Shown: positions 25,691-36,098, counted from the stretch's first letter. The stretch: 64,000 bases of DNA from SAR202 cluster bacterium (GCA_022447925.1 JAKUTS010000007.1:40355-104354); one strand, 5' to 3'. A program made the numbers and translations. Notes: generated from the sequence alone by a model not told the origin.

Positions 25691-27895
25691 TTAACTTGGT
25701 GGAATGCTTGCATGCCAATATTTACTTAACGTTGTTACTGAAATTGACTCTTTAATACCTATTTCAAGTTTTGCTCCGCCCACTACACCTAGTTCCATAA
25801 AAGGGATTCCAGATTTATTAATCAATTCTATGGTCTCAGTTTTATTTTCTGGAGATATAGAAATAATAATTTGAGATTGTTTTTCCCCAAAATAAGCGAT
25901 ATCCCATCGCTCATCGGTGCATTCAATCATTTTAAAACCAATGTTACCAATGATACAGCTTTCTGCGATTGCAGATAACAATCCTCCCTCACTTATATCA
26001 TGAGACGATTTTACTAGATCTTTTGTAATTAGTTGCCTGCAAAGAGCTTGCAAGTTGTATTCGAAATCTAAATCTATAGACGGCTGTCCTTCTACTAAAC
26101 CATGTACCGTTTCGAGAAATTCACTACCGGCCAGACTTGAAAAATCGTCATCAAATTTATCCATACCTAAAAGAAACACTATGTCTGTGTCCGATACAAA
26201 TCCTGATGCGGCGATCTTATCTATATCATCAATTACTCCCAGTGCTCCAATGATTGGGGTTGGATAAATACTTTGGCCGTGTGATTCGTTATATAGACTA
26301 ACGTTACCACTCACTATTGGTACCTTGAACTTTCGTGCAGCGTCCCCAATGCCTTTGACACATCGGTTTAATTGGAAAGCTACGTCATTCGTTTCTGGAT
26401 TTCCGAAATTTAGACAATCGGTTAATGCCATAGGAGTAGCTCCTGTACAAGATATATTCCGACAAGCCTCGGCAACTGAGATAGCTCCTCCAACCTCAGG
26501 GTCCAGATAGCATAAACGTCCGTTCCCATCAATTGATGTGGATATTCCTTTTTGTGACCCCTTTAATCTTAAAACGGCCGCATCGCCTTTTCCTGGCTCT
26601 ATTACTGTGTTGGTTTGTACATGATGGTCATATTGTTCATAAACCCACTTTTTGCTACTAACATTACTCGAAGCTAAAATTGTAAGTAATGTTTCTATTG
26701 CTCCCGATTCTGGCTTCTTTAGCTTTGACAGGTCAAAGGATTGTAATGACGTAAGCCAGCTGGGTTTTGTTCCATTTACTTCATATAATGGTGGGTCAGT
26801 TAGCAACTCTACAGGAATATTCGCTTGTTCCTTCCCGCCGCTTTTAATAATTACGTTTCCGTTATCAGTAACTAATCCGATTTTGGTCGCTTCCAATCCC
26901 CATTTACCAAAAATCTGACGCACCTTCATGACTTGATCGGGAGTGGCAATAACTAGCATTCTTTCCTCTGATTCAGAAAGCATTATTTCATAAGGCGAAA
27001 GGCCGGATTCTCTTAGAGGAACTTGGTCTATATCTATTTCTAATCCCGTTTTACTTTTTGATGCACACTCAACTGATGCACTCGTCAGGCCAGCTGCGCC
27101 TAAATCTTGCAAACCAACATAATCGCCGGATTGTATTAATTCCAAACAAGCTTCTATTAGTACTTTTTCGAGGAAAGGATTTCCGACTTGAACTGTCGGC
27201 CTAAGTTCTTCACGCCCTTCTTCAAACGTCTGAGATGCTAGCCCGGATGCGCCATGTATTCCGTCTTTACCAGTATCAGCCCCGACAAGCAATAAAACGT
27301 TGCCAGGATCTCCTGTTACAGCGCGAGCCATATATTTTGGCTCCACAAGCCCAATACACATTGCGTTTACTAACGGATTGCCGGCATATGTTGTAGAAAA
27401 GCCTATTTCTCCTCCTATGTCCGGTACCCCTATACAGTTACCATAACCAGATATTCCAGATACCACTCCTTGGAATATTCTTTTACTGTATGGTTCACTT
27501 AAAGGGCCAAACCTTAATGAGTTCAAAAGGGCGATTGGTCTGGCACCCATAGCTAGTATGTCCCGTACTATGCCTCCGACGCCAGTCGCAGCTCCCTCAT
27601 ATGGTTCAATAGCGGAGGGATGATTATGAGATTCTACTTTCATAACAACTGCTATCTCGTCTAAATCAATAACTCCTGCGTTCTCTACTCCGGGCTCAAC
27701 TAGTAACTTGTCGCTTTCATTAGGAAGAGTTTTTATTAATAATTTCGAATGTTTATATCCGCAGTGTTCCGACCAGAGAGAACCGAATAGGCCCAACTCT
27801 AAATGATTCGGTTCGCGGCCTAATCGTTTTACTATCAATCGGTATTCTGAGTTGGATATCGCAAGCTCAGTTAATTCTTTATTTGTGATTTTCAT
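25691..27895 (-). CDS. purL: Phosphoribosylformylglycinamidine synthase subunit PurL
   Basis: The 734-residue protein is the small-type PurL: SLWSEHCGYKHSK near the N-terminus, MKVESHNHPSAIEPYEGAATGVGG, LLVGADTGKDGIHGASGLAS, and two repeated AIR-synthase-like halves. It converts FGAR to FGAM with ATP and ammonia supplied by PurQ. purQ is 1 kb upstream on the same strand, separated by a split transporter gene. purS, the third subunit of this type, was not found in the window. Confidence 0.97.
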   Translation of the reverse strand: MKITNKELTELAISNSEYRLIVKRLGREPNHLELGLFGSLWSEHCGYKHSKLLIKTLPNESDKLLVEPGVENAGVIDLDEIAVVMKVESHNHPSAIEPYEGAATGVGGIVRDILAMGARPIALLNSLRFGPLSEPYSKRIFQGVVSGISGYGNCIGVPDIGGEIGFSTTYAGNPLVNAMCIGLVEPKYMARAVTGDPGNVLLLVGADTGKDGIHGASGLASQTFEEGREELRPTVQVGNPFLEKVLIEACLELIQSGDYVGLQDLGAAGLTSASVECASKSKTGLEIDIDQVPLRESGLSPYEIMLSESEERMLVIATPDQVMKVRQIFGKWGLEATKIGLVTDNGNVIIKSGGKEQANIPVELLTDPPLYEVNGTKPSWLTSLQSFDLSKLKKPESGAIETLLTILASSNVSSKKWVYEQYDHHVQTNTVIEPGKGDAAVLRLKGSQKGISTSIDGNGRLCYLDPEVGGAISVAEACRNISCTGATPMALTDCLNFGNPETNDVAFQLNRCVKGIGDAARKFKVPIVSGNVSLYNESHGQSIYPTPIIGALGVIDDIDKIAASGFVSDTDIVFLLGMDKFDDDFSSLAGSEFLETVHGLVEGQPSIDLDFEYNLQALCRQLITKDLVKSSHDISEGGLLSAIAESCIIGNIGFKMIECTDERWDIAYFGEKQSQIIISISPENKTETIELINKSGIPFMELGVVGGAKLEIGIKESISVTTLSKYWHASIPPS

Positions 27896-27897
27896 TT

Positions 27898-28392
27898 TTA
27901 ACCATTGCTAACTAATGTTATACCGATTACTACCAGTATCGCTCCACAAATTGTTTTCCAGGTTATACGGTCTAACCTCCTGATGAAAATCCAAGCAAGT
28001 ATTATTGATACCAGCGGATATGCACCGACTAGTGGTGCAGATACTACCAAAGGTAGCTTTACCATTGAAAGAAACCAGAATGTTACGCCTATTGAAGCTG
28101 ATATGCCAGTGAAAATTACTGGTATCCATGCTTTTGTTGGACTAGATTTAAAATCAGATATCAAATCCTTGTAAAACAATCCTAAAACTAAGATGGCACC
28201 AAAAAGCAAAGAGAACGCTGTAGCAGTTATAGGCCCTGTATGATGAGTGACAACGTGCTTACTAGCTATGGCGCCTGAACCATATCCTAGCGCTGAAATT
28301 AAAGCGGCTGTGACACCAATCCATCGGTGATCGAGACGGTTATATATGTGGTGGTTAAGCATGCTAGATATATGATCTCTCACCTTTTGCAT
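27898..28392 (-). CDS. EamA/DMT transporter, C-terminal half of a split gene
   Basis: A 164-residue membrane protein with one EamA domain of about five helices (starting IGVTAALISALGYGSGAIAS, ending ILVVIGITLVSNG). Its ATG directly follows, in the same frame, the TAG stop of the gene for the other half, so together they would form one 10-helix DMT transporter of normal size. Both halves look intact and hydrophobic. It ends three bases before purL. The 30 residues before the first helix match a cytoplasmic linker. The substrate is unknown. Confidence 0.8.
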   Translation of the reverse strand: MQKVRDHISSMLNHHIYNRLDHRWIGVTAALISALGYGSGAIASKHVVTHHTGPITATAFSLLFGAILVLGLFYKDLISDFKSSPTKAWIPVIFTGISASIGVTFWFLSMVKLPLVVSAPLVGAYPLVSIILAWIFIRRLDRITWKTICGAILVVIGITLVSNG

Positions 28393-28881
28393 CTATCGTC
28401 CTTTTCCGGTTGGGTTAGATGTATCGAAATCAACTTGCGGACGGTTGTTGGATTTGTCGCTAAAGATTAATGTGATTCCTATTAAAATCAGCATAGTTCC
28501 TCCTAGTATCATAAGAGTTAGTTTTTCATCTGTTAACCACACTGCGAGACCAATTGTAATTAAAGGAGCTATTCCAATTACACTTGATGCTCTAGATGCT
28601 CCAGCGTATTTAACTCCGATGAAGTTGAAAAGACGTCCAATTGGGTATGAGAGTAACGCATTTAATAATATGAATAGCAAAGCGACAATTGAAATAGAAG
28701 TGAGTTCTTCAAGTTCTAAAGTAAGCGCTACAATGAAAACTATTACACTTCCAACAACAAGCGAAATTATCGTAATGCTCGCTGGTTTAACATACTGCAT
28801 TCCCGACTGGGCCAGTACTGCAGTAGCACCGAATCCGATAGTTGATGTTATTGCCAGGATTATTCCATCTAAGTAGCTCAA
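28393..28881 (-). CDS. EamA/DMT transporter, N-terminal half of a split gene
   Basis: One EamA domain of about five helices (IILAITSTIGFGATAVLAQSG ... GGTMLILIGITLIF) followed by a short polar tail ending at TAG 28395-28393. I place the start at TTG 28881, nine bases after purQ ends, with AGGA upstream; the longer ATG start at 28965 would overlap purQ by 76 bases and add non-hydrophobic residues read from purQ. The next codon after TAG is the ATG of the second half. Either a nonsense mutation in a former single gene or a true two-subunit transporter with coupled translation. Confidence 0.75.
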   Translation of the reverse strand: MSYLDGIILAITSTIGFGATAVLAQSGMQYVKPASITIISLVVGSVIVFIVALTLELEELTSISIVALLFILLNALLSYPIGRLFNFIGVKYAGASRASSVIGIAPLITIGLAVWLTDEKLTLMILGGTMLILIGITLIFSDKSNNRPQVDFDTSNPTGKGR

Positions 28882-28889
28882 AAAAAATC

Positions 28890-29585
28890 CTATTTTATAG
28901 AAGTTGAGCTTAGGATTGATTGAAATATACTGAGGCCGTCTGATGATCCAAGAATGTCCTCGCACGCTTTTTCTGGGTGGGGCATCATTCCTAGTACATT
29001 TCTTTTTGAATTAACTATTCCTGCAATATTGTTTATTGAGCCATTGGGGTTGGATTCCGTTGTGACAGCTCCATTAGGTTCACAATATTTAAATACGATT
29101 CGATCTTCAGCCTCTAATTCTTTTAGGGTGTCATCACTAGCATAATATTGTCCTTCTCCGTGTGATACCGGAACACGGAGGGTGTTCGCTTTATTAATGG
29201 TGCTTGTGAATGGCGTGGACACAGTTTCTACTTTTAAATTTACCCATTGGCATCGAAATTGTAAGTGGTCGTTTCGCATCAGCGCACCGGGCAATAGGCC
29301 AGCTTCACATAAAACTTGGAATCCATTACAGATTCCAATTACTAGGCCACCTTTGTCAGCAAAATTATTAACAGATTTCATCACCGGAGCAAATCTTGCG
29401 ATGGCGCCGGCTCTCAAATAATCTCCATAGGAAAAGCCTCCTGGGATTACTATGCAATCGTACGCACTAAGATTGGTTTCCTGGTGCCATATATATTCTG
29501 TGGATTGTTTTAAAACGTCTCGGAACACGTGCATGCAGTCTTTATCACTCCATGTGCCAGGGAAAATAACTATTCCTGTCTTCAA
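28890..29585 (-). CDS. purQ: Phosphoribosylformylglycinamidine synthase glutaminase subunit PurQ
   Basis: The 231-residue class I glutamine amidotransferase supplies ammonia to PurL. The nucleophile Cys is in [22 protein letters not shown] and the His/Glu pair in [10 protein letters not shown]. The oxyanion-side motif [17 protein letters not shown] is typical PurQ. Its start overlaps gltX by four bases. The C-terminus is followed by the split transporter and then purL. Confidence 0.97.
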   Translation of the reverse strand: MKTGIVIFPGTWSDKDCMHVFRDVLKQSTEYIWHQETNLSAYDCIVIPGGFSYGDYLRAGAIARFAPVMKSVNNFADKGGLVIGICNGFQVLCEAGLLPGALMRNDHLQFRCQWVNLKVETVSTPFTSTINKANTLRVPVSHGEGQYYASDDTLKELEAEDRIVFKYCEPNGAVTTESNPNGSINNIAGIVNSKRNVLGMMPHPEKACEDILGSSDGLSIFQSILSSTSIK

Positions 29586-31063
29586 TTTCGATCTCCGTAA
29601 GAATTAAGTTTTTGGATTGCCATGTTTATAGCATTGATTGTGGTGTCTCTACCGATTATTTCCAGACTTTCAAATAAAGGAGGGGACACTTTTTGTCCCG
29701 TTGTTGCTATTCTAAGAGTCCCAAAAAGTTGGCCTGGTTTTATATTCAATGTTTCAGACAATGTTCGTAATGAAGTCTCAATGTTATTAGCATTAAAAGG
29801 GCTCGTTTGATTCATAACGTCCAAAGATTTATTAAGCGCAGAAATAGTTGATTCACAATCCATCTTTTTTTGAATCAACAAATCTGTATCATATGAAATT
29901 TCTTTCGAGAACAAAAATTTGATCATAGGAGCAGCTTCTTGCAATGTTTTTATTCGATCCTGAATTAGGGGGAGAACCGATACTAACGTGCTGGTTTCGG
30001 GGTCCATTTCAAACGGGTCTTCTGGCAAGTAAGACCAATAGTTTTGTAGTTCGTTGATCAGTTTAGATTGGTCCGATTCTCTAATATAATGTCCATTCAT
30101 CCATTCTAATTTTTGATTGTCAAATATAGCCGATGACTTTGATACTCGCTCAATAGAAAAGTATTCTATTAGTTCTTTGTCAGTGAATATCTCTGTTTTG
30201 TCGTCAAATGACCATCCTAATAAGCAAAGGAAGTTGAGCATAGCAGAAGGCAGATACCCATTTGATCGAAATTCCTTTATCGATGTTGCTCCATGACGCT
30301 TGCTTAATTTAGTTCGATCAGATGCCAGAATTATTGGCACATGGGCGAAAATTGGTGGATCTGCTTCAAGAGCCTTATATAAATTGATATGTTTAGGCAA
30401 AGAAGGCAGCCATTCCTCGGCTCTAATTACATGGGATATTTCCATGGCGTGATCATCAATAACATTTGCAAGGTGATATGTAGGGAATCCATCTGACTTC
30501 AAAATAACAAAATCATCCATAAGTGAATTCTCGAATTCTATGTCTCCTCGAATTACATCCGATACTTTAGTTATGCCTGCATTAGGCATGGCAAACCTGA
30601 CAACTAGTTTTGCAGAGTTATCTGATCCTTTTGATAATTGTTTCTCTCTGCAATGGCCGTCATATCCAGGCGGTTTGCCGGATTTCATTTGATTTTGGCG
30701 TAATTCATTAAGCCTTTCAGGAGTACAAGAACAATAATATGCGTCTTTAGATGTTATGAGTTTATCGATAGCTTGAGAGTATATGCCAAGTTTCTGTCTT
30801 TCTGATTGGATATAAGGGCCGTATTTGCCTGCTTTATCAGGCCCTTCGTCCCATTCAAGTCCAAGCCAGCTAAGAGACTCTAGTATTGAATCAACCGCTC
30901 CATCCACCAATCGAGCTTGATCAGTGTCCTCCACTCTGATTATGAATGAACCTTTGTTTGCTCGGGCAAATAACCATGCGAATATTGCTGTGCGAATATT
31001 ACCGACGTGAGGTTCCCCTGTAGGGCTAGGAGCAAATCTTGTCCGCGGATTTGTAGTCTTCAT
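29582..31063 (-). CDS. gltX: Glutamyl-tRNA synthetase
   Basis: A 493-residue class I synthetase. The HIGH-type motif is in [20 protein letters not shown] (H-V-G-N) and the KMSKS-type motif is [17 protein letters not shown] and the zinc-like [12 protein letters not shown] insertion with YYCSC, and the anticodon-binding C-terminal helical domain are present. It charges tRNA-Glu (and perhaps tRNA-Gln in organisms using GatCAB). It overlaps purQ by four bases and follows the rluD-type gene by two. Confidence 0.97.
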   Translation of the reverse strand: MKTTNPRTRFAPSPTGEPHVGNIRTAIFAWLFARANKGSFIIRVEDTDQARLVDGAVDSILESLSWLGLEWDEGPDKAGKYGPYIQSERQKLGIYSQAIDKLITSKDAYYCSCTPERLNELRQNQMKSGKPPGYDGHCREKQLSKGSDNSAKLVVRFAMPNAGITKVSDVIRGDIEFENSLMDDFVILKSDGFPTYHLANVIDDHAMEISHVIRAEEWLPSLPKHINLYKALEADPPIFAHVPIILASDRTKLSKRHGATSIKEFRSNGYLPSAMLNFLCLLGWSFDDKTEIFTDKELIEYFSIERVSKSSAIFDNQKLEWMNGHYIRESDQSKLINELQNYWSYLPEDPFEMDPETSTLVSVLPLIQDRIKTLQEAAPMIKFLFSKEISYDTDLLIQKKMDCESTISALNKSLDVMNQTSPFNANNIETSLRTLSETLNIKPGQLFGTLRIATTGQKVSPPLFESLEIIGRDTTINAINMAIQKLNSYGDRN

Positions 31064-31065
31064 TT

Positions 31066-31995
31066 CTATGCAGTATCTTTCATATTGCCAGCAGATTTCA
31101 AGCTTTCTAGATACTGACTCAGCTCTAATGGAAGATCTAAATTAAAAGTTAATAACTTTTCGCTAATCGGATGGTTAAATGTTAGGGACGATGCATGGAG
31201 GAATTGCCTACCTAATTCAATTTCTGGCTTACCATATGTTTGATCCCCTAATACACTGTGGCCGATTGATTTTAAATGCACTCTAATCTGATGGGTTCTA
31301 CCTGTTTTTGGGAACACTTTTAACAGGCTGTGATCCGTATATGTCTCAATAACCTCGTATTGTGTAACTGCGGTTTTGCCAGTGGATACTATGTCCATAT
31401 GTTGGCGATTAAAAGGGCTGCGACCTATCGGTGCGTCAATAACGGCCTGAAGTTCTATCGGTATTCCGTTTACCACAGCTAAATAAGTCTTTTGTACGTT
31501 CCGGTCAGCAAATTGTTGACTGACTTTTCTATGTGCTAACTCTGTTTTTGCTGTGACTAGCAGTCCGGATGTTTCCATGTCCAAACGATGGATTATACCT
31601 GGCCTGGACTTTGTTCCTATACCTGATATGTTTGGGTCATGGTTAATTAGCGCGTTGGCAATCGTTTTATCACGGTGTCCTGGAGCAGGATGAACTGCAA
31701 TTCCTGAAGGTTTATTAATAACTAAGATATACTCGTCTTCGTAGACTATTTCCAGTTTTAATTGCCATGGATCTAGGTTTGATATTGCATCGTTTCGGAT
31801 TGTGATTTCTATGGTTTCGCCAGATTTTACTCGATAAGAAGGATTTACTTTATTGTGATTAACCAGCACAGAAGAGTCGCGAATGAGCTTTAAAACTTTA
31901 GCGCGTGAGAGATCATCTATTTTCTCCGTTACATATTTATCTAACCTAACCCCTTGATCAGTTTCAGAGACATGTAATTTGATGTTTTTGCTCAA
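31066..31995 (-). CDS. RluA/RluD-family 23S rRNA pseudouridine synthase
   Basis: The 309-residue protein has an N-terminal S4 RNA-binding domain (GVRLDKYVTEKIDDLSRAKVLKLI) and a pseudouridine synthase core with the catalytic Asp in IIHRLDMETSGLLVTAK. GRTHQIRVHLKSIGHSVLGD is the family C-terminal motif. RluD-type enzymes modify helix 69 of 23S rRNA; the exact uridines cannot be told. It directly follows lspA (28 bases), the common lspA-rluD order. Confidence 0.93.
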   Translation of the reverse strand: MSKNIKLHVSETDQGVRLDKYVTEKIDDLSRAKVLKLIRDSSVLVNHNKVNPSYRVKSGETIEITIRNDAISNLDPWQLKLEIVYEDEYILVINKPSGIAVHPAPGHRDKTIANALINHDPNISGIGTKSRPGIIHRLDMETSGLLVTAKTELAHRKVSQQFADRNVQKTYLAVVNGIPIELQAVIDAPIGRSPFNRQHMDIVSTGKTAVTQYEVIETYTDHSLLKVFPKTGRTHQIRVHLKSIGHSVLGDQTYGKPEIELGRQFLHASSLTFNHPISEKLLTFNLDLPLELSQYLESLKSAGNMKDTA

Positions 31996-32023
31996 AATGG
32001 TACTCGGCTTTGATCAGACGTAT

Positions 32024-32548
32024 TTAAATATCCTTGTCAGGCTTAGGCTTGCTTAGCTCCGGGAAAACGACCGTTACTAATATCAATAAAAATATCCCAC
32101 AGGTTATAGCTGAGTCAGCTATATTGAATACTGGCCACATCCCAACATCAATGAAATCCGTGACTTCGCCCATTGAAACCCTGTCTATAAAATTTCCTAT
32201 AGCTCCACCAAGAAGTAATGCTATGGCCAGACGTAACCAACCCCCGACATTTTTCTGCGTCTTGTAAAAAAAGATAAGACAGGCTATCGCTACAACGGAT
32301 GCAATTGTTAGGATGACTGGGATGTTAGGGAACAGACCAAATATAGTCCCTGAATTAGTGTAATAAGTTAACCTGAAAAATCCCGACTCAGGTATAGACT
32401 CCCCATAGCTCATAAAATCTCTTACTAGGTACTTTGTTAACTGGTCGAACCCCACAATCAATATAGTTGCCATAAATAACATCCAGTCTTTGTAAATTGG
32501 TATGCTAGTGGATTCAGTTATATTGTTAGGCTTTTTGTTGTCAGGCAT
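32024..32548 (-). CDS. lspA: Signal peptidase II (prolipoprotein peptidase)
   Basis: The 174-residue inner-membrane aspartic protease cleaves lipoprotein signal peptides. It has four hydrophobic helices and the catalytic Asp pair in GAIGNFIDRVSMGEVTDFID and VFNIADSAITCGI. The T-NSGTIFGLF motif is conserved. A polar N-terminal extension of about 20 residues precedes the first helix. Several predicted lipoproteins in this window are its likely substrates. Confidence 0.95.
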   Translation of the reverse strand: MPDNKKPNNITESTSIPIYKDWMLFMATILIVGFDQLTKYLVRDFMSYGESIPESGFFRLTYYTNSGTIFGLFPNIPVILTIASVVAIACLIFFYKTQKNVGGWLRLAIALLLGGAIGNFIDRVSMGEVTDFIDVGMWPVFNIADSAITCGIFLLILVTVVFPELSKPKPDKDI

Positions 32549-32643
32549 TATTCGATTAAATCTGAGTGAGTTTGGTGAACTTGTTTACTTATTCTACTAC
32601 GCTATTATCACAGTTGATTGCACACAAGCATGGCGACAAATGT

Positions 32644-33732
32644 TTAATTTTTGATTGATTTGGCTTGTGCATCAGAGAATGCAGATATAATTTCCTCATT
32701 GGGTCTTTGAAGTATTGTCGCATTAATATGCAGGTATATTTCACCGGATGGTTCTGTGTAAATAAAGATTCCAGATTTCTTGAGTTCTGCTATTAGATCT
32801 TCAACTAAGATGGAACTCGAAAATGCTAGTCTATATATGTTTGAACCATGATCGAACTCATGTATTTGTATGTGATCTAATTCATTTAAAGCTGGGAAAA
32901 GTTGACTGGCTTTTTGCATGGACTCAGAAAATTTATGCTCGAACCCGTCGAGTCCGTTTAAAGCGAGAGCTGCTATAAGCGACGCGTTAGCAAGCCCGCC
33001 ACCGAACATTCTTCTTTCATGAAACATACCCTCAATAAACTCGATCTCGCCTGCCAAAATACTACCGAAAGGAGTGCCCAAATACTTGTATAGCGAGACA
33101 TATACAGAGTCAAAAAGTGAAGAATATTCCTTAACAGATTTACCTGTAACAGCTGACTGCATAAATATTCTAGCTCCATCAAGGTGACACTGGATTTCGT
33201 TGGTTTTGCAAAACTCAGTAAGTTTTACTAAGTGTTCCCATGGAACAACTTGACCGTATTGCCTTCGTACCGGGGTTTCAATGGAAACGACGGAGATGGG
33301 ATTTAATACTCTACCTGTAACTGAGGTCCGATACGCTTTATCTAATTCATTTGTGTCAAAGTAAACTCTGTTTTGCGCCAATGGTACAAGATTAATCCCA
33401 CTCAGCCTCTGAATCGAGTCACCAGTATCATTGAATATATGGCTTTGCTCTTGAACCACAGCTCTTCCTGCGGTACCAGCATGCCTTCTAATAGCTAAAT
33501 GATTTGCTAATGTCCCTGTGGGCATAAATATCGCTGCCGGCTTGCCCAGTATAGCGGCCATTTCATTTTCTAGCTGTCCAACAAGTCCTCCCAAAGAAAA
33601 GTCGTCATCTAACAGCTGATGATTCTCAGTAAACTCGTTCAGTCTACTGAGAAGGGTTTTTGCTGTTCTCGGTTCCCCATCTCCACGAAAGACCACTGAA
33701 TCGTTATCGTCAAATTTATATATCCTCTTCAC
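32644..33732 (-). CDS. Threonine-aldolase-like PLP-dependent lyase
   Basis: The 362-residue fold-type-I PLP enzyme resembles low-specificity threonine aldolase/beta-eliminating lyase: GDGEPRTAK-type start, KPAAIFMPTGTLANHLAIR, HLDGARIFMQSAV (PLP-binding Asp), and the Schiff-base Lys in VSLYKYLGTPFGSILAG. The lysine context (S-L-Y-K-Y-L-G rather than S-x-S-K-G-L) differs from classical LtaE, so the substrate may be another beta-hydroxy amino acid. It lies divergent from thrC. Confidence 0.85.
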   Translation of the reverse strand: MKRIYKFDDNDSVVFRGDGEPRTAKTLLSRLNEFTENHQLLDDDFSLGGLVGQLENEMAAILGKPAAIFMPTGTLANHLAIRRHAGTAGRAVVQEQSHIFNDTGDSIQRLSGINLVPLAQNRVYFDTNELDKAYRTSVTGRVLNPISVVSIETPVRRQYGQVVPWEHLVKLTEFCKTNEIQCHLDGARIFMQSAVTGKSVKEYSSLFDSVYVSLYKYLGTPFGSILAGEIEFIEGMFHERRMFGGGLANASLIAALALNGLDGFEHKFSESMQKASQLFPALNELDHIQIHEFDHGSNIYRLAFSSSILVEDLIAELKKSGIFIYTEPSGEIYLHINATILQRPNEEIISAFSDAQAKSIKN

Positions 33733-33849
33733 TTTGAGCCCTTTCTTGTTTTAAACAATTGTCCGCAGTCTTAAGCTGCTAGCGGTGGTTTTCTGTACCA
33801 GCCCTGACATTTATAATTCTATATACTATTTTAAAATAGAGCATATTTT

Positions 33850-34914
33850 ATGTATTTTGAATGTATAAATTGTAATACTTCTGTTGATGCACACATTTCC
33901 ATCTCACTATGTACTCATTGCGGGTATCCATTAACAATTAGACATAATGGCGATCCAGAAATGCAAACTAATAACGAAGCAGTAACTTTGGGTGAAGGTC
34001 ACTCTAAAATGATTACTTTGGCTAAAGTCGCTAATTCACTTGGGGTGTCAAAGATCTATGCTAAACTCGAGAATTCCAACCCAACAGGCTCATTTAAAGA
34101 CAGAGGCAGTTCTGCAATGCTTAGTGCCATAAAATCCGCAGGTATTAGTAGTATTGTTGAGGACTCATCAGGCAACGCCGGTGCTTCTATTGCTGCTTAT
34201 GCTGCGCTTGCAGGAATCACGGCTCATATCTTTGTTCCTGAAAACGCTCCTAAAGCAAAAGTTGATCAAATACTGGTTTACGGAGCAAATGTTCATAAAA
34301 TTCCTGGACATCGAGATAACGCAGAAATACAGGCAAAGAATTTTGCTTCAGAACAAAAACTTTTATATGCGTCGCATAATATTAATCCCTACTTTTTGGA
34401 AGGGACTAAGTCATTCGCCAGAGAAGTTGTAACTGAGTTTGAGCCCAACTTGCCTGACCACATCATAATACCGGTTGGAAACGGGTCATTGTTAATCTCA
34501 ACTTACTTGGTCCTTAAAGAATGTTGGGTATCAGGTAATATATCCAAGATACCCAAACTTTATGCAGTACAATCCGAATCAATCAAACCGATCGTTAGTA
34601 GATTGCACAATATTGGATGGAGTTTTAACCCAGAGCAAAACACTTGTGCGGATGGTATCGCATCTCTCAATCCCCCAAGAATGAAACAAATTGTAAATTC
34701 AATAATAAAAACTAAAGGTGATTCAATCGGTGTTAGTGAGGAATCAATACAAAAACACCATCGGCTTGTAGCTGAGAATGAAGGAATATACATGGAGCCG
34801 ACCTCTGCTGTGTCGTTTGCTGGCCTCGAAGCTCTTGTCAATAATAAAACAATAGACTCAGGCGATTCTGTTTTGATTCCTATTACCGGTAGTGGCTTAA
34901 AATCCTCGACTTGA
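33850..34914 (+). CDS. thrC: Threonine synthase
   Basis: The 354-residue PLP enzyme converts O-phosphohomoserine to threonine. It has an N-terminal rubredoxin-like zinc ribbon (CINCNT ... CTHCGYPL, found in one class of ThrC), the PLP Lys in NPTGSFKDRGSSAML, SSGNAGASIAAYAALAG, and a glycine loop VGNGSLL. It is a little shorter than usual at the C-terminus. It is divergent from the threonine-aldolase-like gene, which consumes threonine or relatives. A diaminopropionate or other beta-replacing relative cannot be excluded. Confidence 0.87.
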   Translation: MYFECINCNTSVDAHISISLCTHCGYPLTIRHNGDPEMQTNNEAVTLGEGHSKMITLAKVANSLGVSKIYAKLENSNPTGSFKDRGSSAMLSAIKSAGISSIVEDSSGNAGASIAAYAALAGITAHIFVPENAPKAKVDQILVYGANVHKIPGHRDNAEIQAKNFASEQKLLYASHNINPYFLEGTKSFAREVVTEFEPNLPDHIIIPVGNGSLLISTYLVLKECWVSGNISKIPKLYAVQSESIKPIVSRLHNIGWSFNPEQNTCADGIASLNPPRMKQIVNSIIKTKGDSIGVSEESIQKHHRLVAENEGIYMEPTSAVSFAGLEALVNNKTIDSGDSVLIPITGSGLKSST

Positions 34915-34916
34915 CT

Positions 34917-36098
34917 CTAAGTGTGATTCAAGAAAACCTTCCTGAATCCATCGATGCAGTTATGTAATGTGTGCTCGTCTACGCAATAAGATATGCGAAA
35001 GTAACCGGGTGAACCAAAACCAGATCCTGGAACTACTAAAACATTTTTTTTCCTAAGCTCGTTTACGTATTTAACGTCATCCTCAATCGGCGACTTCGGA
35101 AACATATAGAACGCTCCTTGAGGCTTGATAACTTCGTAGCCGATATCAGTAAGGTTTGTCCAAAGAAAATCTCTGCTTTGCCTATAGTCATCTATGTTTA
35201 CTGTTTCGCTTTGTAAATTAATAATCAGATGTTGCATTAGGGCAGGCGCATTAACAAACCCAAGAACCCGATTGCTGAACGTTAGGCCATCGATGATTTC
35301 GTCCTTATTTTCGTTGTCTGGGTTTACCGCGACATAACCAATTCGTTCACCGGCCAACCCTAGATCTTTAGAATGAGAAGTAGCAACAATAGTGTTTGAA
35401 TGTGTCGAGAAAATATGGTTGTAACTAATGTCGTCATAGATAATCTTTCGGTATGGTTCGTCACTAACAATAAAAATGTCTCTGCCATATTTAAGTTCGA
35501 GTTTCTTAATACTCTGACCTAGTGTCTTTAATACACTGTTCGGGTAAACTACGCCCGATGGGTTGTTTGGAGAATTCACTATCACCATTTTTGTTTTCTC
35601 GTTGACAATTTCTTCAAGCATGGACAGCTTAGGCATAAAATCGTCGTCGTGATCCAAAACTACACATTTACCTCCATGGTTATCTGCATAGAAGAAGTAT
35701 TCAGCAAAGTATGGGGCAAAAACAACAATTTCATCACCTGGGTCTAAAAGCGTTTTAATAATGATGTTAAGAGCTCCTCCTGCTCCACAGGTCATCACGA
35801 TATCTTCTTTGCTAAATATTAAACCTGTTTCATTTGTTAAGTTTTTAGCCACAGCTTCTCTGGTTTCTGCCAGGCCCGCATTCGGCATATATCGATGTAA
35901 CCCACTGGCAGGGTTTTCAATGTAATTTCTCAGTAGTTCGATGAATTTGGGCGGAGGCTCATAGATGGGGTTTCCTAAGGAAAGATCATAGACTTTATCT
36001 GCGCCTATCTTAGTTTTCAATAAGATGCCTTCTTCAAACATCTTGCGGATCCATGACCCTTGTTCCATCGATTTTTTCAGTTTTGTAGATATAGTCAC
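34917..36098 (-). CDS. Class I/II PLP aminotransferase (aspartate aminotransferase-like)
   Basis: The 393-residue enzyme shows the fold-type I aminotransferase pattern: GNPIYEPPPKFIELL, MTCGAGGALNIIIKTLLDPGDEI, VNSPNNPSGVVYP, SDEPYRKI and the PLP Lys in ATSHSKDLGLAGERIGYV. The C-terminal Arg (FRISYCVDE) binds the substrate carboxylate. Specificity (aspartate, alanine or aromatic) cannot be fixed. Convergent with thrC, two bases apart. Confidence 0.9.
   Translation of the reverse strand: MTISTKLKKSMEQGSWIRKMFEEGILLKTKIGADKVYDLSLGNPIYEPPPKFIELLRNYIENPASGLHRYMPNAGLAETREAVAKNLTNETGLIFSKEDIVMTCGAGGALNIIIKTLLDPGDEIVVFAPYFAEYFFYADNHGGKCVVLDHDDDFMPKLSMLEEIVNEKTKMVIVNSPNNPSGVVYPNSVLKTLGQSIKKLELKYGRDIFIVSDEPYRKIIYDDISYNHIFSTHSNTIVATSHSKDLGLAGERIGYVAVNPDNENKDEIIDGLTFSNRVLGFVNAPALMQHLIINLQSETVNIDDYRQSRDFLWTNLTDIGYEVIKPQGAFYMFPKSPIEDDVKYVNELRKKNVLVVPGSGFGSPGYFRISYCVDEHTLHNCIDGFRKVFLNHT

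Noticed and set aside
28393..28395. The TAG between the two transporter halves being read as pyrrolysine
   Set aside because: No pyrrolysine genes or PYLIS signal are seen, and ATG follows at once, so stop-restart or mutation is simpler.
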